From the NCBI GenBank assembly GCA_024803745.1, contig JANJXV010000020.1:23486777-23550776 (forward strand): a stretch of 64,000 bases of DNA. Direction: 5' to 3'. Shown here piece by piece: positions 32,292-43,350 of this stretch. The first letter of the stretch is position 1. Each line of letters begins with the position of its first letter. A program made the position numbers and the translations under genes. This DNA comes from Megascapheus bottae. Taxonomy: Eukaryota > Chordata > Mammalia > Rodentia > Geomyidae. The notes below the pieces were generated by a model that had not been told where the DNA came from, ran no database searches, and saw only the letters and a program-made list of their open reading frames with translations.

Positions 32292-32467
32292 CTCTCTTTA
32301 TCTTTTTATGTCTTTATTTTAAAGGTGATGAACAGAGGTAAAGGTTGCTAAAGTATATTTGTTTGCTTTTTATTATTGTAATGAAATAATGACATGAGGA
32401 TAGCTTTAGCAAGAAAGAGGGTTTATTTGGCTCACAGTTTGAGAGGATCAAAGTCCAAACAGAAGAT

Positions 32468-32684
32468 GGGCGCCAGTGGCTCCAGCCCATAATCTTACCA
32501 ATTCAAAGGGCTGATATCTGAAGATTGAGGTTTGAAGTCAGCCTGGGCAGACAAACACAGACTGTTATCTCCTATAAATCAGTAAAAAACTGGAAGTGGA
32601 AGTATGGCTGAAACAGTAGAGCACTAGCCTTCAGGGAAAAAGCCAACAGACTATGAGGCCCTGGGTTCATGCTCCAATACTGAT
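32468..32684 (+). mobile_element. 7SL(B1-like)+Geo-type dimeric SINE, diverged
   Basis: GGGCGCCAGTGGCTCCAGCCCATAATC ... GGCTGATATCTGAAGATTGAGG ... AAAACTGGAAGTGGAAGTATGGCTGAAACAGTAGAG ... CCCTGGGTTCATGCTCC. Confidence 0.8.
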
Positions 32685-32982
32685 ACACAAACACTCCCTT
32701 CTTCACACAACCATCCACCTTTTGCCTCATAATAAATTGCAATGGCAGGAGCCCATGTGGACAAAAAAGGAGGAAGCCAGAGAAAGACTCAAAGGTTTAG
32801 GCTCACAATATTATCACAACTATCTCTGGAGAGAACTGACTACCAGTATAAACGACATAAAAGATAAATGAATAAAACCAATTTGGAAGATAAGTTGCAT
32901 ATTTATATATAAAATTTAAATATATATAGCCTTTAGCCATCCTATTGCTAGTTTAATACCTCGAAAACTTCTGCATAATATC

Positions 32983-33216
32983 CAGGTGCAGTTGCTCACA
33001 CCTGTAATCCTCACTACTCCGGAGGCTGAGATCTGAGGATCAGGGTTCAAAGCTAGCCAGGGGCACTAAAGTCCATGACACTCTTACCTCTAGTTAACCA
33101 CCAAGAAACTGGAAGTGACTCTGTGGCTCAAGGGGCAGGGCAATATCTTTGAGCTGAAAAGTTCAGGGACAATGCCCAGGCCCAGAATTCACGTCCCACA
33201 ACCAACAACAACAAAA
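32983..33216 (+). mobile_element. 7SL(B1-like)+Geo-type dimeric SINE
   Basis: CAGGTGCAGTTGCTCACACCTGTAATCCTCACTAC ... GGAGGCTGAGATCTGAGGATCAGGG ... TAGTTAACCACCAAGAAACTGG ... CTCAAGGGGCAGGGCAATA ... CCCAGAATTCACGTCCC, with a CAACAACAAC tail. Flanked by TTCTGCATAATATC and TTCTGTGTAATGTC (12 of 14 identical), an aged TSD. Confidence 0.9.
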
Positions 33217-33230
33217 TTCTGTGTAATGTC

Positions 33231-34014
33231 AAAGCATACACATACAACTTAAATTTTCATTATATCTAGGGTTGGAAAACACAAAACAGCCTATTAGCAT
33301 AAAAGATAGTTCTTGGGAAAAATACGTTTTTCCCTGTTAAAAACTGCTACTGTACCACTTTCATCCTCCAAGAAATAATTACATTTTCAGTGGAACAGAA
33401 TTCAATTAGAAGCCTTCTCTACCCATGTCTTACACCCCCATAAGTGCCAACCTTAGCCTGAAAAAGAGGTGTTAATTCCAGTTCACGTTCACATTAGCAA
33501 AACTGGCTTGCTGAATGCTCTCCTCCTCCCCTCCTCCTCTGTTTGTTGTCCATTTGTCTATTTCACATTGCAGAATTTCGTAGTTTCGGTGGTGGTGAAG
33601 GAGATTCAGATGGTGGTCATGATGAAGGAGCTACTTGGGAATCCCTTCAGTTCAGTACGCAGGCAAATCTTGATCTCACGTTTTGAAGTTCTTCTATGCA
33701 CGGATCATTAGCAACAACATCCCTTGTGCATAACAAAATAAGTTGTGACCACCACCAAACTGCACACATGTTCTTGCTCATCTCCTTCATGGGTGCTGTT
33801 TGTTATATGAATAGGCCTCCAGGCTTCTTTATAGACTTACAACCTTTTGTCTTTGTTGTGCTAAGAATCTGAAATGTGAAGAAAACAAACCAAAACAAAA
33901 AGTGTTGAAAACAGGACATCCTGAAGAGTAGAAGGCAAAAGGAAAGGTAAGAGAAAGGTAACACAGTAAGCAGCACACAGAGTACTAAAAGACAAAAGCC
34001 CATCATGGAGTCTG
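33231..34014. other. No recognisable gene
   Basis: 33570-33710 has a splice-acceptor-like TTTCACATTGCAG before an 80-codon ORF, but there is no donor, no conservation evidence and no family resemblance. Confidence 0.35.
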
Positions 34015-34140
34015 GGCTCTATGGATTATTGATTGTGAATTCTTGGGCCATTCGATGCTGCAGTTTCTTTATCTACACAGTGGAGACCATCATTTTGATC
34101 ATGTGGATAGGCTTGAACAATTCAATAAGATGCTGTAGAT
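34015..34140 (+). repeat. MIR-like fossil
   Basis: GAATTCTTGGGCCATTCGATGCTGCAGTTTCTTTATCTACACAGTGGAGACCATCAT parallels the MIR 'CTTGGGCAAGTCAC...CTCAGTTTCCTCATCTGTAAAATGGGGATAAT'. Confidence 0.55.
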
Positions 34141-34199
34141 GTAAAAAAAAGCACTTTCAAATCTGTAAAAAGAATAGTCAAAATGTATTGAACTAAAAC

Positions 34200-34350
34200 T
34201 TTTTATGAGACATGCTCTGTTCTAAGCAATTTCAATCTCATTTACTTCTCTCTAAACCTCTGATAGATGTCCTTATTACAGTATCTATTTCAGAGAAGCT
34301 GAATCATAGAGAAAGTATTACTGGGATCTAAATCCTAGCAGTCTAAAGAG
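34200..34350 (-). repeat. MIR-like fossil
   Basis: ACATGCTCTGTTCTAAGCAATTTCA ... TTACAGTATCTATTTCAGAGAAGCTGAATCATAGAGAAAGTATT, in reversed MIR order and strongly decayed. Confidence 0.55.
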
Positions 34351-34452
34351 CATTGAATGTTAATGACTATGATGGAAATATTAGCAAGAACTAATCTTTA
34401 TGCAGTGGTTATCTTTTGCTTGCATAAATAATAATATTATTTTTATGAATAT

Positions 34453-34482
34453 ATATGTGTATATGTATGTATGTATGTATGT
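34453..34482. repeat. (GTAT)n short array
   Basis: ATATGTGTATATGTATGTATGTATGTATG, next to the tail end of a reversed SINE. Confidence 0.85.
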
Positions 34483-34487
34483 GTTCA

Positions 34488-34709
34488 TGTTCTATGGATT
34501 GAATTCAGAGTCTGGGCACTGTACCTGAGCTTTTATGACCAAGGCTAATGTTATACTACTTCAACCACAGCACCACTTCCAGCTTCATTTGGTGGTTAAT
34601 TAGAGATAAGTTTTGCAAACTTTCCTGCTCCAGGTTAGCTTTGAAATGTAATCCTCCCATCTCAGCCTCCTGAGTAGCTAGGATTACAGATATGAGACCA
34701 TAAACATTA
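34488..34709 (-). mobile_element. 7SL(B1-like)+Geo-type dimeric SINE
   Basis: GGATTGAATTCAGAGTCTGGGCACTG ... ACCACAGCACCACTTCC ... GGTGGTTAATTAGAGATAAG ... CTCAGCCTCCTGAGTAGCTAGGATTACAGATATGAG on the plus strand. Confidence 0.87.
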
Positions 34710-35111
34710 TTTTTAGAGCACTTTTAGGTGCATGATAAAATTTAGTGGAAAGAACAGGCAGTTCCCTATAGCCCTGTCTCTCACACAAAACTTCCATTGC
34801 AGGGATATTCCATACTGTGGTACATTGGTTGTAATCAGTGAGCCTCTGTTTTCTATCACCTGAACCCATAGTTTATGTTTGGGTTCCCACGTGGGGTTGT
34901 ATATTCTATGGATTGACAAATGACACATATAAATGATTATTGTATCATACAATGTAATTTTAGTGCTCTAAAAGTCCTCTGTTCTTTGTTCATTCATCCT
35001 TCCCTTTACCATCTCAGGATAATTATTATTTTTTCTTTTGGCCTCAGTCTTTCACCTTTTTCAGAATGTCATAGAGTTGGAATCACTGCACGTAGTCTTT
35101 ATTTTTTATTT

Positions 35112-35334
35112 TTTGTGGGTCATGGGGCTTGAACTAGGCCTGGGCGTTGTCCCTGAGCTCTTCAGTTCAAGGCCACTACCCTACCCTTGAGCCAAACCCC
35201 ACTTCCCATTTTCTAGAGGTTAATTGGAGATAAGAGTCTCAGGTCCTTTTGTGCCCAGGTTGGCTTTGAACCTTGATCCTCAGATCTCAGCCTCCTGGGT
35301 AGCTAGGATTCTAGGCGTGAGCCACCAAGCCTGG
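35112..35334 (-). mobile_element. 7SL(B1-like)+Geo-type dimeric SINE
   Basis: TTGTGGGTCATGGGGCTTGAACTAGGC ... CCTTGAGCCAAACCCCACTTCCC ... GGTTAATTGGAGATAAGAGTCTCAGG ... CTCAGCCTCCTGGGTAGCTAGG. Full length. Confidence 0.9.
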
Positions 35335-36748
35335 TTTTCCATGTAGCCTTTTTACATTGGCTTCTTTCATTTGTAAATGGATATTGTTTCTTCTGTGTCA
35401 TTTCACACTGACAGTTCATTTCTTTTCCAGTACTGCACAATAGTTCTTTGAATGTGTTGCAGTTTATCTACTCATATAGTGAAAAACAATCATTTGTTTC
35501 CAAGTTTTGGCTATTATGAATAAAAACATTTTATTCATAATATTTTCCAACATCCATGTGCATGTTTTTGTGTAGGCATTTTTTAGTTTATTGGGGTTAA
35601 TAATAAAGAGTGCAATTGCTGAATTACATATTAAAAGTATATTTTGTAAGAAACTGGCAAACTGTCTTCCAAAGTGGTAGTATCATTTTTGAATTCCTAT
35701 CACCAATGAGTTCTGGGTGCTCCATATTCTCATTAGCATTTGATGTTGTCAGTAGTTTGTATTTAAGCCACATAAATTGATTTGTAGTGGTATCTCATTG
35801 TTTTGATTTCATGTAAAATATCTTTCCTTTCAAATGCTTCTTCACTATCTCCATATCTTCTTTGTGGGGTATCTCTAAGGTATCTTGCCCTTATTTTAAT
35901 CAGGTTGCTCTTTCATTCATTAACTAAGGAGTTATAAAAAAATTATACACATCTAGGATTATGGCCTTTTATCATATGTCCTTTCTGAAATGTTTCATCT
36001 CAGTTCATCACTTGTCTTCTCACTTCTATATACTCTTGCGCAAAGTAGAAAATTTTAATTTCAATAAAGTTGATCAATTCTTTGATATACTAAAAATGTC
36101 ATAATCATATATATAGTCATCTAGGCTTTCCCTTAAGATATCTTCTAGGGTTTTGTAGTTTTGTATTTGACAACAAGTGCATAGTACATTTTGATAATGT
36201 TTGTGGTTTATTTTTGGATATGGGTATCTACCACTAGCACTCTTGGTTGCAAAGCATATTTTTGATCTCTTTTATTATCTTTGTTTCGTTGTCAAAGATG
36301 TGTTCACTATGTATATGTAGGTCGATTTCTGAAATCCCTCTCCTTTTTTATTGATTCATGTGTTTATTCTTTTACCAATACCATACTGCTTTGATTGTTG
36401 TGGATTTATAGTAAGCCTTGAGTAAGTGAGGATCAGGCCTCTGACTTTATTCTCTTTCAATATTGTCATTTTTTTGTGTGTGTCTTTTATTAGTCTGAAA
36501 AAAATATTTAAAATCAGATTGTGAATAGCCAAAAAGTAACTTGCTAGTTTTTTGACTGGGATTTCATTGCACCTACAGTTACATCTTGATAATATTGTCT
36601 TCCTAGACAAGCTCATGAAACATGCTTCCATTTATTTTGTACTTTTTTTGAAATAATATATTAGAATTTCTCCATGCACTTATTGTACAAATTTTGTTAG
36701 CTACCTAAGTATTTGTGTTAAAGGCTAGCAATACAAATGCTAGCTTTC

Positions 36749-36766
36749 AAAAAATTTCAATTTTCT
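36749..36766. repeat. 18-bp direct repeat, left copy
   Basis: AAAAAATTTCAATTTTCT, identical to 37172-37189. Probably the TSD of the insertion between them. Confidence 0.75.
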
Positions 36767-37171
36767 TTCTTTTTTATGCTTCAATTCCATCTTTATTGAG
36801 ATATCGCTCAATTGAAATATAAATTTGTATTTAAAATGTATACTTTATTTGAAGAATTCTGCAACCATCATTATCACCTAAGTATAAATCATTTAAATAA
36901 GAAGACACTTCAATACATTGCCTTTTGTATACATATAAACCTCTATGTGAAGCTATTTCTTTTCTGTTTTTTTCCACTTATGGTTAATCTCATGTGGTTA
37001 CTGTATTTGACTTTGTTACCGGCTAAGTGTAAATACACTTATTGGTTTATTTGAAACAAGGAAGGGAAGGGAAAACAAGATGATTGGTGGGGAGGGAAAG
37101 GGGGACAAAAACATGAGAAAGCATACCAAGGTTCAAAAAGTAATGTACCATTACCTGACAAATGTAACTGT
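36767..37171 (+). mobile_element. Composite insertion ending in an L1 3' UTR
   Basis: From about 36950 the sequence follows the young/middle-aged L1 3' UTR (TTATGGTTAATCTCATGTGGTTACTG, TTTGAAACAAGGAAGGGAAGGG, GGGGGACAAAAACATGAGAAAG, CTGACAAATGTAACTGTAAAAAA). The first about 180 bases are different and resemble an ancient L1M 3' end ('TTTATTGAGATAT...AAATGTATAC...CTGCAACCATCATTATCACC'). The whole is bracketed by 18-bp direct repeats. Confidence 0.7.
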
Positions 37172-37189
37172 AAAAAATTTCAATTTTCT
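37172..37189. repeat. 18-bp direct repeat, right copy
   Basis: AAAAAATTTCAATTTTCT, after which the ancient L1 resumes. Confidence 0.75.
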
Positions 37190-38074
37190 CTTCTTGTTAA
37201 TACATAATGAATGCCAATCCATTGATAATCCCTGGGATCAATTAAATTTCCTATATTTTTTTATCTTGACACTTTTTTCTAGTTGCTTATTAGTTACAGG
37301 AAAGTTTTGGTTTCTAATTGTCTATACATATAATCATGTCACCTTCAGACAAGGACAGTTGTGCTTATTCCTTCCTAAATTGTATAAAATTTACTTACTT
37401 TTGTCTTACTGCATTAGGTAGGCCTTCAAGAAAAAATGTTGAAAAATAGCTTGGAAGCAGACACCCATATCTTGACTGCTCTCAGTGTGAAAGTTTTAAA
37501 TCTTCACTAATCTTAGCTGCAAGAGTTTTTGGAGATTTTTTTATAAAGTTGAGGAAGTTTTCCTTTCTTAAATCATAGATGATGCTAGTTTTATCAAATG
37601 CCCTTTTTATCTGTTGATGAAATTGTATGTCTTTCCTTTTTTTAGCATGTGGCTATGTTGGATAGATAACATTTGATTTTTTGAATGTTGAGCTAGTCTT
37701 GCATAACTGAGGTGAATCCCATTTAGTCAGGATGAATGGCTTTTCTGTATATAGGTTGGTTGAATTTGCTAATATCAAGAGCTCCTACCCTCTACTTTTT
37801 CTTTCCTTGTTGTGTCTTTGTCTGATTTTGGTTTTAGAGTAATGCTGGCCTGATACAATGGGTTCAAAAGTACAATCTATTTCTAACTTCTAGAAGGTAT
37901 TATAAATAATTAGCATAATTGCTTCCTTACATGTTTAGTAGAATTCAGCAGTGAATCCAGCTGAGCCTAGGTGCTGTTTTCGGTTGCTAATTATCCATTT
38001 AGATTCCTTCAATACATGCAGACTTGTTCCAATTGTTTACTTATGAAATTTTTATTGAAGAGTTTATAATACTA

Positions 38075-38245
38075 CTCAGTGTATCCTCTGCACCAGATAT
38101 TATGCTAGTACCTAAGAAAACATATTCATTTCACAGTTTTTAATTTAATTCTCACTATAACCCTACAAAGCATTTTTATCTGTATTCCATAAATAAGAAA
38201 AATGAGACTGAGAGAAATCAAGTAACTTGGCAATTTGAATTTGAA
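38075..38245 (-). repeat. MIR SINE fossil
   Basis: ATATTATGCTAGTACCTAAGAAAAC ... AATTCTCACTATAACCCTACAAAGCATTTTTATCTGTATTCCATAAATAAGAAAAATGAGACTGAGAGAAATCAAGTAACTTGGC, in clear reversed MIR order. Confidence 0.85.
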
Positions 38246-38919
38246 CTCACTAATTTGAATTAAATCAAATGTATTTGTCCTCAAAATTGTAAATATGTTG
38301 CTGTATTCTTTCAGGAAATGTATTCTATTTATTCTGTTTAAATGAAAATCTCACAAAATGGAATTGTTTAAATAATTACCTAAACCAATGAAAATGGATT
38401 TTTGAAGGAGATTAAAACAAATGTTATTTAAATTATAACAGTTAGAAGAAATACTTCTTCACTTTATTCATGGATTCATTGTATTTTTAATAAGCAATAG
38501 GGCTGCAGAGTGAGCAATTCACAATAAAGTGCATATAGTGGTACAAATAATATGTTGAGACTATTGTCCCATGGAAGGTATTATTATTTTATAAAGACAA
38601 ATATACATATGTTGTACTGTTTAAAATTCATAAAATTCAATTTACATATAAATTTTCAAAAGCACATTTACTAACTAACCAGAAAATATATATTATAATA
38701 ACAACTAATTGACTCTTACTGAGCAGTATATGCTAAGGTACTAGTCCAAGCTCTTACTCACCGCTTTTATTTATATAGTCAATACCCCAGCAGGCATGTA
38801 TGCAAGTTACTTCATAAAAATTAACAACTGATAATTATAGTAATAGAAATTATTTATTTCTTGAAGTTGAATATCTACTTGTATCCAAAACAGATGAAAA
38901 ACAAAATAATTTGTCCATT
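38246..38919. other. No recognisable gene; weak MIR-like trace
   Basis: TATGCTAAGGTACTAGTCCAAGCTCTTACTC (38726-38760) may be another reversed MIR fragment. The rest is AT-rich and unannotated. Confidence 0.4.
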
Positions 38920-38934
38920 AAATAGCAAGGTATG

Positions 38935-39072
38935 GGGGTTCGATTCCTGGGTACCACATACAGAGCAAAAAGCCAGAAATGGTGCTGTGGCTCAACTGGT
39001 AGAGCTCTAGCCTTGAGAAAGCCCAAGGACAGTGCTCAGGCCCTGAGTTCAAGGCCTAGGGCTGGCAAAAAA
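38935..39072 (+). mobile_element. IDL-Geo SINE, 5'-truncated
   Basis: Starts just before the B box (GGGGTTCGATTCCTGGGTACC), then the complete right monomer AAATGGTGCTGTGGCTCAACTGGTAGAG ... CCTGAGTTCAAGGCCTAGGGCTGGC and poly(A). The missing about 45 bases include the left A box. Confidence 0.93.
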
Positions 39073-39225
39073 AAAGCACAGGCAAATAAATAGCAGTAGG
39101 CATTATTATATGCATGAATAATAAGAGTGACCTAATACATGGATGGTGGGTATTCTTTCAGACACCAGAAGAAGCAACTATGAAGAGGTATTGTAGAAAT
39201 AACATTTAAAAAAAACCCCTCCCAT

Positions 39226-39472
39226 TGTGCCAATTGTTACAATATTTCATTTTGTTATCTGATATATTTTATATGTGCTTAATTGGTTATTTGATATTGG
39301 ATAGGGAAGGGGAGAAATCAAGATGAGTGGAGGGAGGGGGGAAGGGAAATGGGGACCATGTCATGAGAAAGGGTATCAATGTTTGTGAAGTAATGCACCT
39401 TCTATCTGGTGAATATAATGTAACCCTTCTATTAATTACAATAAAAAATGAAAAAAATATAAGAAAAAAAAA
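39226..39472 (+). mobile_element. Young LINE-1 3' end (5'-truncated)
   Basis: ATTGTTACAATATTTC ... GATATTGGATAGGGAAGGGGAG ... CCTTCTATTAATTACAATAAAAAATG and A-rich tail. Probable short TSD CTCCCAT preceded by A-runs at 39219-39225 and 39473-39479. Confidence 0.9.
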
Positions 39473-39496
39473 CTCCCATACTCTGAATAAGAATTA

Positions 39497-39643
39497 TTTT
39501 GAAATTCCATGCTGCCATCAGAAAGAACAATATCATCCCATTTGTAAGAAAATGGAAAGACTTGGAAAAAAATCATATTAAGTGAAGTAAGCCAGACCCA
39601 AAGGAACATAGGCGCAATGCTTTCTCTCATCTGTAATAATTAG
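39497..39643 (+). pseudogene. LINE-1 ORF2p extreme C-terminus
   Basis: Residues recognisable as CHQKEQYHPICKKMERLGKK... in one frame correspond at DNA level to the L1 'RKNDIIPFVRKWKDLEKIILSEVSQTQRN' tail, with frameshifts. The homology ends at TAATTAG (39638-39643), one codon earlier than in the copy at 20306. Confidence 0.8.
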
Positions 39644-40050
39644 TACAAGCCTTGGACTCTCCTAACAGAGGATTACAATAGCTTAAAACCTAGATACACA
39701 AGGCCATATAGGATGAGGCTAAATAAAAGGATCTCCAGGTTATGGAAACAAGAGCCATGTAATGTGTGATTGTTGTTCGTAATGTACTATGTTATTTCTC
39801 ATCTCTTTTGTTGTCTCTTGGTTATTCTTATATTGTTACAATATCTTACCTTGTTATCTGCTATATTCTATATATGTTTATTTGTTTATTTGAAATAGGA
39901 AAGGGAAGGGGGAAACAAGATGAGAGGGTGGGGAGGGAAATGGGGCAAAAACATGAGAAGGGGCATGAATGTGTGTGAAGTAATACACCTTCTATCTGGT
40001 GAATATAACTGTAACCCTACTATTAATTGCAATAAAAAGAAAAAATAAAT
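39497..40050 (+). mobile_element. LINE-1 3' part (ORF2 tail plus 3' UTR)
   Basis: Starts in the last about 50 codons of ORF2 and runs through the complete 3' UTR to CTATTAATTGCAATAAAAAGAAAAAATAAAT. The downstream flank AAATAGCAAGATATG resembles 38920-38934 (AAATAGCAAGGTATG). Confidence 0.92.
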
Positions 40051-40065
40051 AAATAGCAAGATATG

Positions 40066-40796
40066 AGACATAATAGCTAATTCTTGATTAACTACCAATT
40101 AAATGATGCTCTAATATGCTGATGTCTGAAAAGGAAGAATTTTAAAGTCAAATATAGCCCAAAATAATATTTTACTAGCAAGTATACATGCCAAAACTGC
40201 TCTAAAAATTGCTATCAACCTGTATATTTATAGACAACAATTCTTACACTCAATATTATTTGTTTGTGTTCTTCTGTTTCTAAAGACTTTATTGCATCAG
40301 AGTTATTGTTTTATTAGGTAATAAAAATAACTTAAAATATGTTATCTGCCTTTGATTTAAACAAATAAGAGTAACTAATATGAAGGTCATTAGAAAACAA
40401 TTTTAACTCTTCAAGATGGGGAGAAGAAGGGAATGAAACCAGTAAAGAAGACATCATTCCTGCTTCCCATAACTGTTGTTATTCTCCACATGCATTCTTT
40501 TATTAGTTGAGCTCTGCCAGGAAAGGAGTCTATTAAAGAGTTTTCACAATAGCAAGAGTGGTGGCTGTTCTTCCTTTATGTAATTTAACAAAGATTTGGG
40601 CCTTTTCTTCACAGTTACCTCCTCAGCTTAGAAGGAAAGTGAGTACAGTCGTTGGGCCCTAATGGAGGCTCAATTCCCTCATGGAAAATGATGTAATATT
40701 TGGATGTAACTGTGTACAGCCTTCTGTATATTTTAAATGATTTCTAGATTGCATGTAATACCTGTTGTGATATAAATACTGCATAGGTTTTTCTGA
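40066..40796. other. No recognisable gene
   Basis: AT-rich unique-looking sequence. Confidence 0.4.
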
Positions 40797-41051
40797 ACCA
40801 CTGGTGATTCTGTTATCCTGTCTACTCAGAAGGCTGAGATTTCAGAACCAGGTTTGAAGCCCACCCTGGCAGAAGTCTGTGTGATTCTTATCTTCAATTA
40901 ACCAGTTTAAAAAAACAAAACAAAACAAACCAACAACACAAAAAACCACCAGAAGTGGAGGTATGGCTCAAGTGGTAGAGCATCAGCCTTGAGGAAATAA
41001 AAGAAGTGGGAGTACATGAGCCTGAGCTCAAATCTCAATCCTGGCACACAA
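40797..41051 (+). mobile_element. 7SL(B1-like)+Geo-type dimeric SINE with expanded internal A-rich linker
   Basis: CTACTCAGAAGGCTGAGATTTCAGAACCAGG, TTCAATTAACCAGTTT, then an unusually long AAAACAAAACAAAACAAACC linker. The right monomer follows: AGTGGAGGTATGGCTCAAGTGGTAGAG ... CCTGAGCTCAAATCTC. The linker expansion is larger than in sister copies. Confidence 0.82.
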
Positions 41052-41350
41052 AGAAAAAGAAGTCAAATTTTTTTTTAAAAAAGGAGTAACAGCAAGAAAA
41101 AATATCATGCATATTTCACATTGTGGCAATTATTTCTGGATATTTTAGGATCCAAATTTGGCTAATTCTGTATTGGCTATATTTTCAGATACACAGGGCC
41201 AATTCTATGCTAAAAATCAGGTCTGGTACCTGGTGGAGTTTTGTTTCAGACATGCTAGGATATCCTTGAAATTTCACTACCCAGAAATGAATAAACCAAA
41301 GGTACCTGAACACAGTTGCTTTTCCCTAGCTAAGTTCTATGGTATTTATT

Positions 41351-41351
<1 letters not shown>

Positions 41352-41398
<47 letters not shown>
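41352..41398. repeat. (GT)n microsatellite
   Basis: About 23 GT units, followed by ATACATATATATG and degenerate GATA-type repeats to about 41522. Confidence 0.97.
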
Positions 41399-41399
<1 letters not shown>

Positions 41400-42179
41400 T
41401 ATACATATATATGTCTCAGGAAGATAGATATATGCAACTGTATGAGTATGCATTTATATACTTATATATGTATCAGGAAGATAGATATGTATCAGATAGA
41501 CGATACATAGATATAGATATATCAAATTGAGTGACTGAGTCCATTTAACATAGTACAAAGTAAACAATTTAGGGTTTGAGTCAAAGCTTTTTTTATATAA
41601 ATAGTTCTAATGATTTTATGTGAAACTAAAACACAGTAGTTAAACCTCACAGATTCCAATAGCTTAGTGGAAGAAGGGTTTAATCGTTTTCTTACAATGG
41701 CTCTTCCCAGTTTCTACACATTTCTGGGGTAATGCATAATACATGTAGACAGGAAAAGAAAAGGCTGGTTAATCCCTCAAATTATCACTGCTCTCATCTC
41801 ACCAAGTAAATGAAAAGATTATTGTACTTTGTGTATTCTTTCTGAACAGAAATTTGTAAAATGTTTAACAGAGAAAATGATCCTTTGCAGCACATTATTA
41901 ATAAATGCCACAGATCAAAGACTGTCTGATGGAATTTTGACTGGAATGTATAAAGAGGCAAAAATAAGGAATAGTGAGACAAATTTGTATTTTAAATACT
42001 CAGTTAAGAAACAGTCCCATGAAAATTCCATGTAATAATGTATTTTCAGCTTTTATGTTGTTGCTTCCAAATTAGCACATATTAAAGTGAAGAACTTAGA
42101 AAGCACAGAGAGGGAAGAAAAAGTAGGTAAAAGAGATTAAGAAGGAATAATCCTCAATAATCACATCTCCCTGAGTTAA
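41399..42179. other. No recognisable gene; degenerate GATA/TATA patch at 41399-41522
   Basis: AGATAGATAT and ATAGATATAG motifs recur. The rest is AT-rich without recognisable features. Confidence 0.45.
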
Positions 42180-42370
42180 CCAGTGTTGATATTTTGCATT
42201 TTGTTCCATTATCTTTCCAATTGTTACCCATGCAAGCATTTACAAGTTTTATTTATATATAATTATGTATTCAGTCCTTTGTATTCTATATTGTACAAGA
42301 AGTATTGGTATTTTATTCATTTTTCCAAGTCAAAAAATCTCCTTTTAAACTCTATTTTGACCATTGATTA
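42180..42370. repeat. Possible ancient L1 (L1ME-like) fragment
   Basis: CAGTGTTGATATTTTGCATTTTGTTCCATTATCTTT resembles old L1 3' sequence of the type 'CACTGTTAACATTTTGGTGTATTTCCTTCCAGTCTTT'. A plausible continuation (ATTAGTATTTCTAATAGATAAATAATATCCAATTG ... CCTATAATGAGGCACATAGGTCACTTCCAAATATTATAAT) lies at 43555-43710. Confidence 0.4.
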
Positions 42371-43202
42371 ATATTTGAAAATAAGAATCTAACATGAAGT
42401 TTCATTTATTTAAATATTTTCTTTTAAGCTGAGCCATGTAGCTCGTGTCTGTGTACATGTATATATGTATAAGGGGAACCATTGTAAATAATTCTGTATG
42501 GAGTAACTTCTTACATGCATTTTTATTCTTATTTCTGTTTCTTTCCTTGGGCTCTTTTCCAAGAATAAGAATTAGATGGACAAACATTTTCAAGCCATTT
42601 AAATGAACATTGCTAATTTTCAATAGCCTAAATAATTGTATACTTCTGAGGAAAATATGAGACTGTTCTCTGAAATTGTTAAGATTTCCATTTTAGATGG
42701 TTGAGGCTATCATTGTGTGGGTTGTAATCAATAGTTTCAAAACTTGGGGCAAGCTTATGTTTTGAGTTGTTGAGAATCATATAAAAATAAATACTGGTAT
42801 TCTTGATTGGTTGATTTTTTTTTAAAACAGTCTTATTTTACAGTCCAGGCAGGCCTTAAACTTGAGCTTCTTATACCTCAAGAACACACATGATAGTGTT
42901 ACAGAGGTTTTTATCACTTAAAGCTTATTTTGTACCAGAAAATCATAATGAAAACAAAAGTAACAAGGCCAACCAGCTTTGAAGTGTTTCTTTCAAATGT
43001 AGTTATGAGAATCCACTCAGTGGAGAGCTTCTTCTGAGCCCCTCTACCTTGGCTTAATTATCTACATAACTGAATCAGGTGATGGAGTTCCTCAAGTGGA
43101 AGAGTTATGCATACATATGATAAAGTAGTTCCAAGATGGAGAATCACTGACAGAAGGAAGAAAATGTCATCAATCAAATATAGTTACCATTGTGGTATAA
43201 TT

Positions 43203-43268
43203 TTTCCTTCCTTCCTTTCTCTTTCTTTCTTTCTTTCTTCCTTCCTTCCTTCCTTCCTTCCTTCCTTC

Positions 43269-43339
<71 letters not shown>

Positions 43340-43350
43340 TTCTTTCTTTC
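43203..43350. repeat. (TTCC)n-(TTTC)n compound microsatellite
   Basis: 148 bases of TTCC and TTTC tetranucleotides directly joined to the tail end of a reversed IDL-Geo SINE. On the minus strand it is a (GAAA)/(GGAA) expansion of the SINE's A-rich tail. Confidence 0.97.

Larger units (their letters stand above)
35345..38035 (-). repeat. Ancient LINE-1 (L1M-type), ORF2-derived, with later insertion
   Basis: Read on the minus strand this follows L1 ORF2. Near 37,850 is the rc of GTAATGCTGGCCTGATACAATGGGTTC. Near 36,350-36,430 is the rc of CCAATACCATACTGCTTTGATTGTTGTGG. Near 35,500-35,620 is the rc of GGCTATTATGAATAAAAACATTTT ... AATAAAGAGTGCAATTGCTGAATTACAT. Near 35,650-35,720 is the rc of ACTGTCTTCCAAAGTGGTAG. 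The reading frame is destroyed throughout and no RT motif survives as an ORF. The element is split at 36767-37171 by a later insertion with an 18-bp TSD. Confidence 0.85.

Noticed and set aside
33570..33711. Possible exon after TTTCACATTGCAG
   Set aside because: Acceptor-like motif only. No donor, no partner exons and no family resemblance.
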